A stretch of DNA of 64,000 nt from Streptomyces humi (lineage in GTDB: Bacteria > Actinomycetota > Actinomycetes > Streptomycetales > Streptomycetaceae), in the NCBI RefSeq assembly GCF_001005085.2, contig NZ_LBMU02000025.1, forward strand, positions 150,221 to 214,220, read 5' to 3'. This document shows positions 7,950 through 17,030 of this stretch, one piece after another. Made by a program: the position numbers and the translations under genes. The notes beneath the pieces were generated by a model that was not told where the DNA came from, did no database searches, and saw nothing but the letters and a program-made list of their open reading frames with translations. Each line of letters begins with the position of its first letter. The stretch's first letter is position 1.

Positions 7950-10900
7950 CTACCGGAACGGTGGCCACCAGCTGCGTCGCCGCAGGGTGGTGGGCTTGGT
8001 GGGGTCGACGGTGATGCTCGTACCGTCGGTGGACAGGAACACCTGCCAGCCGGGCAGCCCGACCGCGGTCTCCTCGGCGATCCGCAGGACCTCGGCGAGC
8101 GGGTAGTCGTCGCTGAACGCGTCGGCGAGTTCATGGGCCGCCGGGAAGAGCAGCTCCTCCAGCGGGCCGGAGCCGAGCACCACCACGGCACGCAGGTTGA
8201 CCGGCAGGAACCGCTCCAGGAGCTGGCGCAGCCGGTCGGCGTCGCGCTGCACGAGCGGCCGGCCGGTGGGCCCGCGTTCCACGTAGAGACCGATGGTGGA
8301 CGGGGTGTAGAGCTCGTCGGCGGCGAGCGGGGCGCCGTCCGGCCGCTGGGGTGTGTAGTCGAGCAGGTCGCCGAACTGCCGGGTGGACCGGTTGCGGTCC
8401 AGGTCGGCGAGGGTCGCGGTGACGGTGCCCGCGAACCGGCGGACGGACGCCTCCTCCGGGGCGCGCCGGCCGGCCCCGTCCTGTGCGGGACCCGGCACGC
8501 CGCCGCCGAGCCGGCCGAGACCGACGTTGCGGTCGCTGCGGAACAGCAGCCCCGTCGGGCCGTCCGGGAAGGTGACCGGGGCGGGATCGGTGTCCGAGGA
8601 GGGGCCGGCGGTCACCGTGACGGGCGCCGCCGGGCTGCCGCCGGCGTCGAGGTCGGCGGACCACAGGCGTGGGCCGCCGCCCCGGTTCGAGCGGAAGTAG
8701 ACCCGCGCGGCACCGGCCCCCAGCGGGACCAGTGCCGGTTCCCGGTCGGTCGCGGTGGTGCCGGTGACGGCGACGGGCGCCGACCAGGCGGTGGCCGGGA
8801 AGTCGAGGTGCCGTACGACGATCCCCCAGCGGTCGTCCGGGTCCGCGTGGGCCTGCCGGACGGCCGAGGACAGCCAGAGCCGGTCGCCGTCGGCGGTCAG
8901 GTGCGGGTCGCGCTCGCCGGGGCCGCCCTCCGGGAACCGGAGCGGCGCGGACCAGGAGCCCGTCAACGCCCTTACGGCGGACGTGAGTCCGGGCACGGTG
9001 CGCCAGATCCCGGAGCCGTCGAGGAAGGCGAGGCCGGCGGTGGTGCCCGCCCAGACGGTGTTCCGGTCGACGAGGACCGCCCGGCAGTCGCCGCTCGGCA
9101 GGCCCTCGGCGGGGGTGTGCACGCGGATGTCACGCGGCGACCGGATCTCGACCGCTCCGGCCGTGGTCGCCGCCCACACCGGCCCGGCGTCGTCCGCCCG
9201 GGGCTGCGGGCCGGGCGCGGCGGGGGCCGGGGCGACCTGCCGGACGTCGGTGGCGGCGCCCAGGTCCAGGGTGCGCGCCGTACCGTCGGCGCCGACCCGG
9301 ACGACGCCGTGGGCCAGCGCCGCCCACAGCGAACCGTCCTGGGCCGGGGCCGCGTGCCGTACCTCCGTGCCGGCCAGGAACGAGGTCCAGGTGCCCGTGC
9401 GGTCCAGGCGGGACAGGCCCGCCCCGGTGGCGAACCACACCGCGCCGGCCAGGTCGGCGGCGATGTGCCGCACGTCGGCGCTCGCGAGGCCGCCGGCCGT
9501 CGCGGTGACCACCCGCCAGGTGCCGTCCGGCAGTAGCGCCGCGGCGCCCGCGCCGTGCCCGAACCACACCGCGCCGGACGGGTCGACGGCGACCGTCCGC
9601 ACGTCGGCGGTGGCGAGGCTGCCGGCGGTGCTGCCCGGCGTGAAGACGGCCGTCGTCCCGTCCGGGCGGTGCACGGCGCCGCCGGCCGCGGTGGCGAACC
9701 AGCTCGCCCCGTCGGCGTCGACCGCGACCTCCCGGACGTCCGTCGTCGGCAGCCCGGTGACCGTGGCGAGCGCGCCGTCCCCGGACAGCACCCGCACCCC
9801 GGCGTCGGTGGCGATCCGGATCCGGTCGTCCCAGCGCAGCCGGTGCAGCCGCCAGCCGTCGTACCGGCTCGCCCAGCACAGCCGTACCGCGCCCGCCGGG
9901 TCGAGCACGGCCGTGCAGTCGGCGTGCCGGCCCGCCGGTACCGCCGGCAGGTCGGTGGCGGCGGCCCAGTCGATGTCGGACCGCCAGTCGCCCCGCCCGG
10001 TCAGGGCGCGGTCGCCGAAACCCAGGGCGCGGGCCGCGGTGGACTCCGACAGGTCGGCGCGCAGAGCGGTCCCGGGGCCGGTCGCGGTGGTGGCGAGGGC
10101 CAGCGAGCCGTCCCCGGCGACGGTGGCGGTGACCCCGGTGAGCTGTGCGTCGAACGCGGCGGCGACCTCCTCCGCGCGGGCCGCGGACAGGTCGGCGTAG
10201 TCGGCGGCGCGGACGGTGAACCGCTCGGTGGCGCCGTGGCCGGTGAGGGTCAGCACGGTGCCGGCGGTCAGCGCGAACGGCGCCACCGCGTCCCCGCGCA
10301 GCCGGGCCGGGGTGGGCGCGGCCGGGGTCCCGAGCCGCCAGCGCAGTCGCGCGGCGCCGGTGTCCGGGTGCTCGACCCAGGCCAGCCCGAGCCGGCCGTC
10401 CGGCAGCGCGACCGGCGCCGGATCGGCCTGCGGCGCGACCGGCTGCGGCTCGACCACGCGGGTGTCGGCCCAGGCGCCCCGGAAGCAGGCCTTGAGGTGC
10501 AACCGGGGGACGACGTCCCCGGCGCCCACGGTGGCGGCGTGGGCCAGCCAGAGCCGGCCGGCCGCGTCGGTGACGGTGGCGAGCCGGCCGCGGGGCGCGC
10601 CGTCCAGCGAGACCAGGCCGGCGGGGGCGGTGCGCACCTCTATCCGGGAGGCCTCGCCGGTGAGCCGCGACATCAGCCGGACCGCGCCCGCCGCCTGCTC
10701 CGCGCGTACCTCGCCGATGTCCCGGTTGACGATCGCCGCGACCTCTGCGGCGGTCGCGGCGCCCGGGTCGGCGAAGTCGGCCGGACCGAGGGTGATGGTG
10801 ATCGGCAGGCCGCCGTCCGGCGCGATGGTGACCGTCATCCCGGCGCGCAGCGCGAATGGTTCGGTGGCGGCGCCGGTCAGCACGGCCCTGGTGGTGGCGG

Positions 10901-11945
10901 TGCCGGTGGCCACGTCGTGCGGTGCGGTGAAACCGAGCACCGCGGACGCCTCGTCGGCGCCCCACCACGCCCCGTCGCGCAGCGCCGCCGCGAAGACGTT
11001 GCGCTGCGGTGCCGCCCCGGTCCGCGCCACGTGCTGGGTGAACTCCGCGACCCGGGTGGACCAGCCGGTGTAGAAGTCGACGAGGCTGCGCAGTCCGGGC
11101 ACGGTGCCGACGGCGTCGTACAGGCGGGGCGCGGTGCGGATCTCGTTGCGCTGGCGGGCCAGGTCGGTGTCGGCGGTGAGGTCCCAGCCGACCCACTGCG
11201 ACAGCAGCGGCAGGAACCGGCTGTCCACGTCGGAGACGGCGCGCAGCCCCCGCAGGTTGTCCGCGGAGCTGCGGATCGTGTCGACGGCGGCACCCCAGAC
11301 GTCCATGAGGCGCCGTAACTGGCCGCCGCCCGTGCCCGCCTCGGGCAGCAGGCCGGTGCCTGCGTCCGGGACCCGGGTGACGGTGTCGTGGCGGCGGTAC
11401 ACCTCGGGGATCAGCTCGTACAGGGTGCGGTGGGCGCCGTGCACGTCGCCCGGTGTGGCGACGGCCCGCATCGGCCGGCCCAGGGCGGGGCTGTCGAGCT
11501 GGTAGTAGTAGGGCGTGCCGGCGGCCGGTTCGCCGCCGCCGGGGCCGCCGACGTCGAGCAGGTCGAGTTCCAGGCGCAGTACGGCGCGGTCGGCGCCGAA
11601 GACGGTACGGGTGACGAGCCGGAGCACCTCCCGGGACACCCCGGCGGCGGTCTCGGCCACGCTGACGGTCCGTTCCCGGACCCGCTGGGCCCCGGAGGCC
11701 GTGTCGCGGTCCGGCAGGTCGGTCACGGTGAGCGTCCCGGGCACCGGGGCGGGCGGGAACGCGGTGCTGTCGTAGAGCAGCCAGGGGGCTCCGGTGTCCG
11801 GGAACGCGAAGTCGCGGGTCTTGCGGCGCACGGTGACCGGTGGCGCGTCCAGCACGGTCTCGCCCGGGTCCGGGACGAACGCCCAGCGGACCCGGATCCG
11901 GCGGCCGACCAGGTCGGCGCTCGCGGTGAACGTGTCGATCCTCAT
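7950..11945 (-). CDS. gpI-type baseplate wedge protein fused to beta-propeller blades
   Basis: A 1331-residue protein. After about 190 residues of beta-rich sequence comes a P2 gpI-type tail domain (TLYELIPEVYRRHD to LVDFYTGWSTRVAEF), typical of contractile baseplate wedges. Two copies of a module containing FADPGAATAAEVAAIVN follow (about 10860-10620 and 10275-10010), the same module seen in the sheath. Then come six blades of about 40 residues of the two-component-regulator propeller type, each with DVR-VAVD-G--WFAT (about 9760-8990). PD40-like blades (YFRSNRGGGPRLWSADL) precede a C-terminal segment that returns to tail-like sequence. It overlaps the gpJ gene by four bases (ATGA). The fused propeller suggests surface exposure and glycan or protein binding. 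Confidence 0.8.
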   Translation of the reverse strand: MRIDTFTASADLVGRRIRVRWAFVPDPGETVLDAPPVTVRRKTRDFAFPDTGAPWLLYDSTAFPPAPVPGTLTVTDLPDRDTASGAQRVRERTVSVAETAAGVSREVLRLVTRTVFGADRAVLRLELDLLDVGGPGGGEPAAGTPYYYQLDSPALGRPMRAVATPGDVHGAHRTLYELIPEVYRRHDTVTRVPDAGTGLLPEAGTGGGQLRRLMDVWGAAVDTIRSSADNLRGLRAVSDVDSRFLPLLSQWVGWDLTADTDLARQRNEIRTAPRLYDAVGTVPGLRSLVDFYTGWSTRVAEFTQHVARTGAAPQRNVFAAALRDGAWWGADEASAVLGFTAPHDVATGTATTRAVLTGAATEPFALRAGMTVTIAPDGGLPITITLGPADFADPGAATAAEVAAIVNRDIGEVRAEQAAGAVRLMSRLTGEASRIEVRTAPAGLVSLDGAPRGRLATVTDAAGRLWLAHAATVGAGDVVPRLHLKACFRGAWADTRVVEPQPVAPQADPAPVALPDGRLGLAWVEHPDTGAARLRWRLGTPAAPTPARLRGDAVAPFALTAGTVLTLTGHGATERFTVRAADYADLSAARAEEVAAAFDAQLTGVTATVAGDGSLALATTATGPGTALRADLSESTAARALGFGDRALTGRGDWRSDIDWAAATDLPAVPAGRHADCTAVLDPAGAVRLCWASRYDGWRLHRLRWDDRIRIATDAGVRVLSGDGALATVTGLPTTDVREVAVDADGASWFATAAGGAVHRPDGTTAVFTPGSTAGSLATADVRTVAVDPSGAVWFGHGAGAAALLPDGTWRVVTATAGGLASADVRHIAADLAGAVWFATGAGLSRLDRTGTWTSFLAGTEVRHAAPAQDGSLWAALAHGVVRVGADGTARTLDLGAATDVRQVAPAPAAPGPQPRADDAGPVWAATTAGAVEIRSPRDIRVHTPAEGLPSGDCRAVLVDRNTVWAGTTAGLAFLDGSGIWRTVPGLTSAVRALTGSWSAPLRFPEGGPGERDPHLTADGDRLWLSSAVRQAHADPDDRWGIVVRHLDFPATAWSAPVAVTGTTATDREPALVPLGAGAARVYFRSNRGGGPRLWSADLDAGGSPAAPVTVTAGPSSDTDPAPVTFPDGPTGLLFRSDRNVGLGRLGGGVPGPAQDGAGRRAPEEASVRRFAGTVTATLADLDRNRSTRQFGDLLDYTPQRPDGAPLAADELYTPSTIGLYVERGPTGRPLVQRDADRLRQLLERFLPVNLRAVVVLGSGPLEELLFPAAHELADAFSDDYPLAEVLRIAEETAVGLPGWQVFLSTDGTSITVDPTKPTTLRRRSWWPPFR

Positions 11946-13546
11946 GGCAGTGTCGTCCGTACGGTCACGTCGAGGGCGCCGGGGACGGCGATCTCGAACT
12001 CCCCGATGTCGATCCGGCCGTCCGCGGCCACGTCGACGGCGACGGCGTCCCGCAGGAAGGCGGGCAGGTCGGCCAGGGCCGGCAGGTTGTACCGGGCCAG
12101 TTCGGCGTCGACGTCGGGCGTGGGCCGGTCCTGCCGGCGCAGCCGCGTCACGGTCGCCGCGAGGACCCCCGGGACGGACTCGGCGGCCGCGAACACCTCG
12201 CTCTGGAACAGCGGCCGGCCGAAGTCGGCACGGGCGAACGACAGCAGGTCGGTGACGGCGGCCGTCACCTGCCCGGCGACCGCGTCGGTGACGAACCGTT
12301 CGTCGACGAGGAGTTCGACGGCGATGTCCACGGCGACCGGCTGCGCGTCCAGCACCCGGACCAGGCAGCCGGCCATCCGCTTGTCCTCGAAGTAGCCGAC
12401 GAGCCGGCTCCGCAGCGCCTCCGGGACCGGGACCAGGGTGTCCCCGGCGGGCGCCACGTACAGGTCGATGCGGTTCCAGGAGACGCTGCGGGCCCGGACC
12501 TTGGCCACCGTGCCGGTGCTGTGCGCCAGCGCCTCGTAGTCGCTCGCGGTCACCGCCCGGTTGGTGGAGCGGAACGCGAAGGGCGCGTACCGGGCGGCGT
12601 GGTCGGAGCGTTCGGCGTCGCTGCCGCCCGCCGTGGCGTTCTCGTTCACCACGGACCGGAGGGTGTCGACCGGGGTGAGGGCGGTGGTGACGGTGCCGGC
12701 CGCGATGTTGCCGGCGGTGCCCTGGCAGACCCGGTAGGAGACGCGGATGTTGTTCACCCCGGCCGGGGGCACCCGGCCGGCGCCGAACACGGCGTGACCG
12801 ATCCCATCGGCGTCGAAGAGCAGCTGGTAGTAGCGGGCCTCGGGGTGGGAGAAGACGGCCCGGCCGTCCGGGGCGATGTCGAAGAGCAGGCTGTCGCGGC
12901 GGTCCCAGGTCACCCAGCCGGCGCCCTCGTTGACCTCGACGACCACCGACGACACGACGACGGACGCGTCCGGCAGGGCGAAGGACTGGCTGGCCTCCCC
13001 GGTGGACGAGCCGATCGGCACCGGCCCGACCGCCCGGCTCTGCTCGACCGGCAGGCCGGCGTAGCGGACCACCGGCCTGCCGTCCGCGCCGGTGCCGGGG
13101 CTCAGCTGGTCGGACAGGAGCGCCAGGTCCAGGTCGGGGCCGAGGTAGGTGAACTCGATCGCCGCCGCGCCCGGCGGCCGGGCGGCGAACTGCGCGCCGT
13201 GCGGCACGGTCACGGTGCGCGGGTCGGCCGGCCGCGGGAAGGTGAGCAGCAGGTCGCCCATGGCGGGGGCGGCCGGGGTGAGCTCGTATCCGATCAGCCG
13301 CAGCAGGTCGACGATGCTGGCCCGCTCCGTGGCGGTGCCCGGGAACAGCTCGCTGGCGATGCGGTCCTGGTAGTAGAGCATGATGTCGCCGACGTAGGCG
13401 AACAGGTCGACCAGCAGCATGCCGAGGTCGGCCGGGCTCTGGTCGGTCCACTCCGGCAGCCGCTGCTGGGCCAGCCGGAGCATCGCCGCCCGCAGGGACG
13501 CGAAGTCCTTGTCGGTGTAGTCGATCGCGGGTACCGGTGTCGTCAT
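11942..13546 (-). CDS. Baseplate J-like protein
   Basis: A 534-residue baseplate wedge protein. The opening IDYTDKDFASLRAAML and the segment DLGMLLVDLFAYVGDIMLYYQDRIASELFPGTATERASI are hallmarks of the gpJ/Afp11-12 family of contractile tails. A wedge of this kind links the central hub to the sheath and triggers contraction. It is followed by the gpI-type gene with an ATGA overlap and preceded by the gp25 gene with a three-base gap, the usual gp25-J-I order. Confidence 0.92.
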   Translation of the reverse strand: MTTPVPAIDYTDKDFASLRAAMLRLAQQRLPEWTDQSPADLGMLLVDLFAYVGDIMLYYQDRIASELFPGTATERASIVDLLRLIGYELTPAAPAMGDLLLTFPRPADPRTVTVPHGAQFAARPPGAAAIEFTYLGPDLDLALLSDQLSPGTGADGRPVVRYAGLPVEQSRAVGPVPIGSSTGEASQSFALPDASVVVSSVVVEVNEGAGWVTWDRRDSLLFDIAPDGRAVFSHPEARYYQLLFDADGIGHAVFGAGRVPPAGVNNIRVSYRVCQGTAGNIAAGTVTTALTPVDTLRSVVNENATAGGSDAERSDHAARYAPFAFRSTNRAVTASDYEALAHSTGTVAKVRARSVSWNRIDLYVAPAGDTLVPVPEALRSRLVGYFEDKRMAGCLVRVLDAQPVAVDIAVELLVDERFVTDAVAGQVTAAVTDLLSFARADFGRPLFQSEVFAAAESVPGVLAATVTRLRRQDRPTPDVDAELARYNLPALADLPAFLRDAVAVDVAADGRIDIGEFEIAVPGALDVTVRTTLP

Positions 13547-13549
13547 CGC

Positions 13550-13915
13550 CTACACCAGGGGGACGATCATCTCGGCGGAGACCGGCTTGTCGCTGTGCAC
13601 GTAGCTCAGCAGCAGCCGCAGTTCGCCGTCCGAGCGGGACAGCCGGGCGCGGGTGACGACGACCCGCCGCTCCCAGCGCACGATCGCCTCGTGCGCCTGC
13701 TTGCGCAGCAGGTCGGCGGTCACGTCGTCGTCCGGCTCGTGGACCAGGGTGTGCACCCGGGTGCCGAAGTCTCGCAGCATGGGCCGCTCCCCCAGCCGGG
13801 TCCCGAGCAGGATCCGCAGGTCGTCGCGGATCTTCTGGGTGCCCTCGGTCCAGGCGATGCCGCCGGTGCGCGGGTCGATACGGAACGGGAACGCCGCTCC
13901 GCGGGCGTCGGCCAT
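13550..13915 (-). CDS. GPW/gp25 family baseplate protein
   Basis: A 121-residue protein with the gp25 core: FPFRIDPRTGGIAWTEGTQKIRDDLRILLGTRLGERPMLRDFGT, including the conserved turn GERPM-R-FG. The protein is a central baseplate wedge component that nucleates the sheath in T4 and related tails. The ATG at 13915 follows AAGGAG. Upstream lies a 15-bp tandem repeat. Confidence 0.92.
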   Translation of the reverse strand: MADARGAAFPFRIDPRTGGIAWTEGTQKIRDDLRILLGTRLGERPMLRDFGTRVHTLVHEPDDDVTADLLRKQAHEAIVRWERRVVVTRARLSRSDGELRLLLSYVHSDKPVSAEMIVPLV

Positions 13916-13929
13916 GGGGTCTCCTTCAC

Positions 13930-14012
13930 GTGACTTCGGGCGGGTGACTTCGGGCAGCCGGCTTCGGGCAGCCGGCTTCGGGAAGCCGGCTTCGGGAAGC
14001 CGGCTTCGGGTA
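13930..14012. repeat. 15-bp tandem repeat between gpV and gp25 genes
   Basis: Five adjacent copies of GCTTCGGGMAGCCG-type units (CTTCGGGCAGCCGG, then CTTCGGGAAGCCGG, with a divergent copy at each edge) fill this gap. Each unit contains a short inverted GGCTTCGGG/GCCG pattern, so the RNA can form several alternative small hairpins. Confidence 0.75.
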
Positions 14013-14040
14013 GTTGACTCGGGATGGGGCTGACGGCGTT

Positions 14041-14679
14041 TCACTTCACGACGGCCGACCGGCTCAGGTGCACGCCGGGCTGCAAGGTGAGCGGTGCGAG
14101 CTGCGGCGACGGGGAACCGGGCGGCCCGTGGACATGGGTGAGCAGCTGGGTCCACAGCTGGTTGAAGCCGTTGCCGAGGAGCGTGGGCTCGCTCGCGTCG
14201 CTGCCGACGGCGACGCTCGACCCGTCCAGCACGATCCGGTCGGCGCTCACGCGCACGCTGCCGTCGGGCTCGATCGAGAGGGCGGCGCCGCCGCTGTGCC
14301 GGATCAGGATCCGTTCCTGTCCGTCGGTGTCGGTGAGGTCGACGGTGTGTCCGGCGGCGGTCCGGATGACCTGGTGCTCGGGCGGGGTCACCCGCGCCTC
14401 GGCCGGCACGGCTCCCACCGGGTACCAGACGCCGACCCAGATCGGGGCCCGGGTGTCACCGGCCGCGAACTCCACCCAGACGTTGGTCTCGTTGGGCGGT
14501 ACGAAGAAGTGCCCGTGCGGGAAGCAGGGTTCGGCGGTGACCAGGGCCTCCGGTCCGAAGATGTCGGGCACCAGCACCTGGATCCGGCCGCGCTGGCCGT
14601 CGTCGGTGTTGTCCTTCACGATCCCGCGGTACTTGCCGTAGAAGTTGCCGGAGTGCCGGGTCGGTTCGCCGGTGAGCAT
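14041..14679 (-). CDS. Baseplate assembly protein V (spike)
   Basis: A 212-residue gpV/gp5-type spike. The N-terminal OB-fold pattern GKYRGIVKDNTDDGQRGRIQVLVPDIFG and the following NVWVEFAAGDTRAPIWVGVWYP are diagnostic. The central part (HTVDLTDTDGQERILIRHSGGAALSI and VSADRIVLDGSS) has the strand pattern of a triple-stranded beta-helix. The tail of about 45 residues contains VHGPPGSPSPQL. No separate PAAR tip gene is seen, so the spike may end without one. It lies between the hub (gpD) and gp25 genes. Confidence 0.9.
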   Translation of the reverse strand: MLTGEPTRHSGNFYGKYRGIVKDNTDDGQRGRIQVLVPDIFGPEALVTAEPCFPHGHFFVPPNETNVWVEFAAGDTRAPIWVGVWYPVGAVPAEARVTPPEHQVIRTAAGHTVDLTDTDGQERILIRHSGGAALSIEPDGSVRVSADRIVLDGSSVAVGSDASEPTLLGNGFNQLWTQLLTHVHGPPGSPSPQLAPLTLQPGVHLSRSAVVK

Positions 14680-14756
14680 GCCGTGCCTCCTTCTTCCTCC
14701 GCGCCGGGCTTCCCCGGTGCCGGGCTTCCTCCGTGCCGGGCATGTCGGGCCCTGGG

Positions 14757-15938
14757 TCACCGGGTCGCGGTGATGTCGGTGAAGTAGCTGGTGTCCTGGT
14801 GGTCTCCGACCAGGTCGCGGGTGTAGACGTGGGTGACCCTCGCCAGGTACCAGGCCCCCTCGGCCCACGGGGCCAGCCCGGTGATCCGCAGCATCGCCTT
14901 CGCCCGCAGCAGCACGTTGCCGACGGCCCTGCCCCGGCCGCTCATCCCGACGATCCGGGTCGGGTCGGCGCGCACCCGGTTCCGGGCGTCCTGGGCGGAG
15001 CCCGCCGCCCTGCCGACGACCCGCTCGGCCGGCGCGGTGAGCCGGGCCTGGGCCGCGGCCGTCTGCCCGGTCAGGGCGGTGACCGCGGCGCGCATCGCGA
15101 CCGGCAGGTCCGGGTCGCGGCCGGTCTGCGGTGCGGCCGGCGGGAGCCGCGGCGGGCGTGGGGGCGTGGGCTGGTCGACGAGCTTCCCGGTGTCCGGGTC
15201 GACGGTGCTCGCCGAGCGGTCCGGGACCGCGCCGGAGCTGATCCGCTCGTACGTGAAGGAGACCAGGTCGCTGCCGACCCGGCAGTACCGCAGCGTGCCC
15301 ACCGGCTCGGCGGCCGCGACGGACTCGATCGACCGGAACGAGAACCGGGACCTCAGGTCCTTGTCGAGTTCGACGTAGGCCAGGCAGCCCTGGTTCTGGG
15401 CCTCGTGCAGGATGAAGTCCCAGACCGAGGCGGCGACGTAGCGGCCGCCGCCCCTGCTGTCCGGCGCGGTGTCGTCGACGGGTTCGATCGTGCCCTCGGT
15501 GATCCCGGTGCCCTCCGCCAGGACCAGCCGGCGCAGCAGCGCGCTGAGCGGCTCGCCGGTGGCCCAGGTCCGCGGGTCGAACGGCGTCTGCGCCAGCCGG
15601 TGGGTGTAGTCCCGGGCGGTCAGCTGGATCCGCTGCCCGGCCGGCTGCCCCTGCACCACGGAGCTCACCACGACCCCTTCGAACAGCGGGGCGTGCTGCA
15701 TCCGCCGGCCCATGTCGATCCGGATCACCAGGCCCTCGAACAGGGCGTGGGCGAGAACGCCGGTGGGGTCGTCGAGGACCACCTTCGCCTCGTCGGTGAG
15801 CCGGTCGTGGTCCTCCACGGTGATCGACCACACGGGCACCGTGACGTCGTGCAGTTCCCTCGGGTCGAGTCCGACCTGCACGGTGGCGTACGCGGCCCGG
15901 TTGTCGCCGCCCGTCACGGGCGGGATCGCCACGGTCAT
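14757..15938 (-). CDS. Late control D-type hub protein
   Basis: A 393-residue protein of the gpD/gp27 hub family. Characteristic stretches are LFEGVVVSSVVQGQPAGQRI, ARDYTHRLAQTPFD and the terminal WYLARVTHVYTRDLVGDHQDTSYFTDI, which matches the HxY...GG-xTxF close of gpD proteins. A proline/arginine-rich linker of about 40 residues (PTPPRPPRLPP) interrupts the domain near residue 235. The hub trimer connects the spike to the tube. The start at 15938 overlaps the previous stop region, indicating translational coupling with the LysM gene. Confidence 0.85.
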   Translation of the reverse strand: MTVAIPPVTGGDNRAAYATVQVGLDPRELHDVTVPVWSITVEDHDRLTDEAKVVLDDPTGVLAHALFEGLVIRIDMGRRMQHAPLFEGVVVSSVVQGQPAGQRIQLTARDYTHRLAQTPFDPRTWATGEPLSALLRRLVLAEGTGITEGTIEPVDDTAPDSRGGGRYVAASVWDFILHEAQNQGCLAYVELDKDLRSRFSFRSIESVAAAEPVGTLRYCRVGSDLVSFTYERISSGAVPDRSASTVDPDTGKLVDQPTPPRPPRLPPAAPQTGRDPDLPVAMRAAVTALTGQTAAAQARLTAPAERVVGRAAGSAQDARNRVRADPTRIVGMSGRGRAVGNVLLRAKAMLRITGLAPWAEGAWYLARVTHVYTRDLVGDHQDTSYFTDITATR

Positions 15939-15939
15939 C

Positions 15940-16257
15940 TCAGAACACCCGGTCCCGGTTGACCACGCCGACGTCCTGGGAGGCCGGCACCGCCACGGCG
16001 GCGCCGGGACGCAGGTCGAGCGGGAACGCCACCGGGTTGGCGTCGGCGATGCGCCACCACACCTCGCTGTCGCCGAAGTAGCGCCAGGACAGGTACTCGA
16101 GGTCCTCGGCGCCGGTGACCCGGTGCTCGTAGGCCACGGCGCCGTCGGCGGGCGGGGTGTGCCGGCGGATCGCCACGGTGGCCCGGGGGGTGCCGCCGGC
16201 GTCCACGGCGGGGTGGACGGCGGCCTGCTGGTACCGCGAGCTGATCGACACGGACAT
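15940..16257 (-). CDS. LysM-like tail assembly protein
   Basis: A 105-residue protein with a LysM/gpX-like segment YEHRVTGAEDLEYLSWRYFGDSEVWWRIADANPVAFPLDLRPGAAVAVP. In contractile particles such as Afp the LysM module sits at the tube-baseplate junction (T4 gp53-like) and is often fused to a CIS_tube domain. Here the two are separate neighbouring genes. The stop overlaps the upstream side of the hub gene by one or two bases. Confidence 0.85.
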   Translation of the reverse strand: MSVSISSRYQQAAVHPAVDAGGTPRATVAIRRHTPPADGAVAYEHRVTGAEDLEYLSWRYFGDSEVWWRIADANPVAFPLDLRPGAAVAVPASQDVGVVNRDRVF

Positions 16258-16272
16258 GATGGGGCGCTCCCC

Positions 16273-17022
16273 TCAGAGCTCGAAGATGTTCTGCACCAGT
16301 CCGGCGCCGGGCACCGACTGCACCCAGTCGTCCAGGCCGAGCTGGCCGTAGGACTTGCCGACCTCGACCAGCCGGTCCAGCACATCGAGGCCGGTGCTGA
16401 CGGAGGCGGTCTGTTCGTTGAGGGTCAGGCTGACCTCGGCGCGCTCGGGCGTGAGGTCCGGCTTGAACTTGGTGATCTTGATGTTGAGGTCGGTCATCAC
16501 ACAGTCCAGGTCGATGCCGCCGAGTTTGAGCGTGCACACCGGCGGCCGGGCCGGCGGGCAGAACGTCTTGGCGGCGCTGAACCAGGCGAGGACGTCGTTG
16601 ACCGGGTCCCAGGCCGGGTTCATGAACGAGCGCAGGACCGCGAGGCTGGGCTCGATCCGGCCGCCGAACCGCGCGTCGTCCGCGGCCTGGCCCTCCCCGC
16701 TCTGCTGTGCCGGGATGTCCGGGAGGGCCCGCGCGTCGAGGGCGAAGTCCAGTGCGAAGGTGCGTGGCTTGCCGGTGTCGGCCTCCAGCGCCTTCGTCCC
16801 GACCAGCAGGCTGCCGATCTCCTTGAGGTCGTTGACGGCCCCGCTGACGTTGCCGAAGCCGCTGGAGGCCCGGGTCTGGTCGAAGGCCCACTTGCCGAAG
16901 CTGGTGGTCTCCCGGTAGGCGAAACTCTTCTTCTCCGAGAGCAGTTCCGGGTTGAACTGGAACCGGAAGATCAGCGGCGGGACGGCGAGCAGGTTGGCGA
17001 GGTAACCGGCGGTGCGTGCCAT
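16273..17022 (-). CDS. CIS_tube domain protein (tube-baseplate connector)
   Basis: A 249-residue protein. PPLIFRFQFNPELLSEKKSFAY near the amino end and LGGIDLDCVMTDLNIKITKFKPDLTPERAEVSLTLNE in the second half match the contractile injection system tube-protein family (Afp7-type N-terminal domain). It should form the first tube layer above the hub. ATG at 17022 follows GGAG. The gene is directly downstream of the three hydrophobic proteins and 15 bases before the LysM gene. Confidence 0.85.
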   Translation of the reverse strand: MARTAGYLANLLAVPPLIFRFQFNPELLSEKKSFAYRETTSFGKWAFDQTRASSGFGNVSGAVNDLKEIGSLLVGTKALEADTGKPRTFALDFALDARALPDIPAQQSGEGQAADDARFGGRIEPSLAVLRSFMNPAWDPVNDVLAWFSAAKTFCPPARPPVCTLKLGGIDLDCVMTDLNIKITKFKPDLTPERAEVSLTLNEQTASVSTGLDVLDRLVEVGKSYGQLGLDDWVQSVPGAGLVQNIFEL

Positions 17023-17030
17023 GGCGACTC

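Noticed and set aside
7950..13451. 1833-residue reading frame including the gpI-type gene
   Set aside because: The N-terminal 500 residues are shadow of gpJ; the real start MRIDTFTASAD at 11945 overlaps the gpJ stop.
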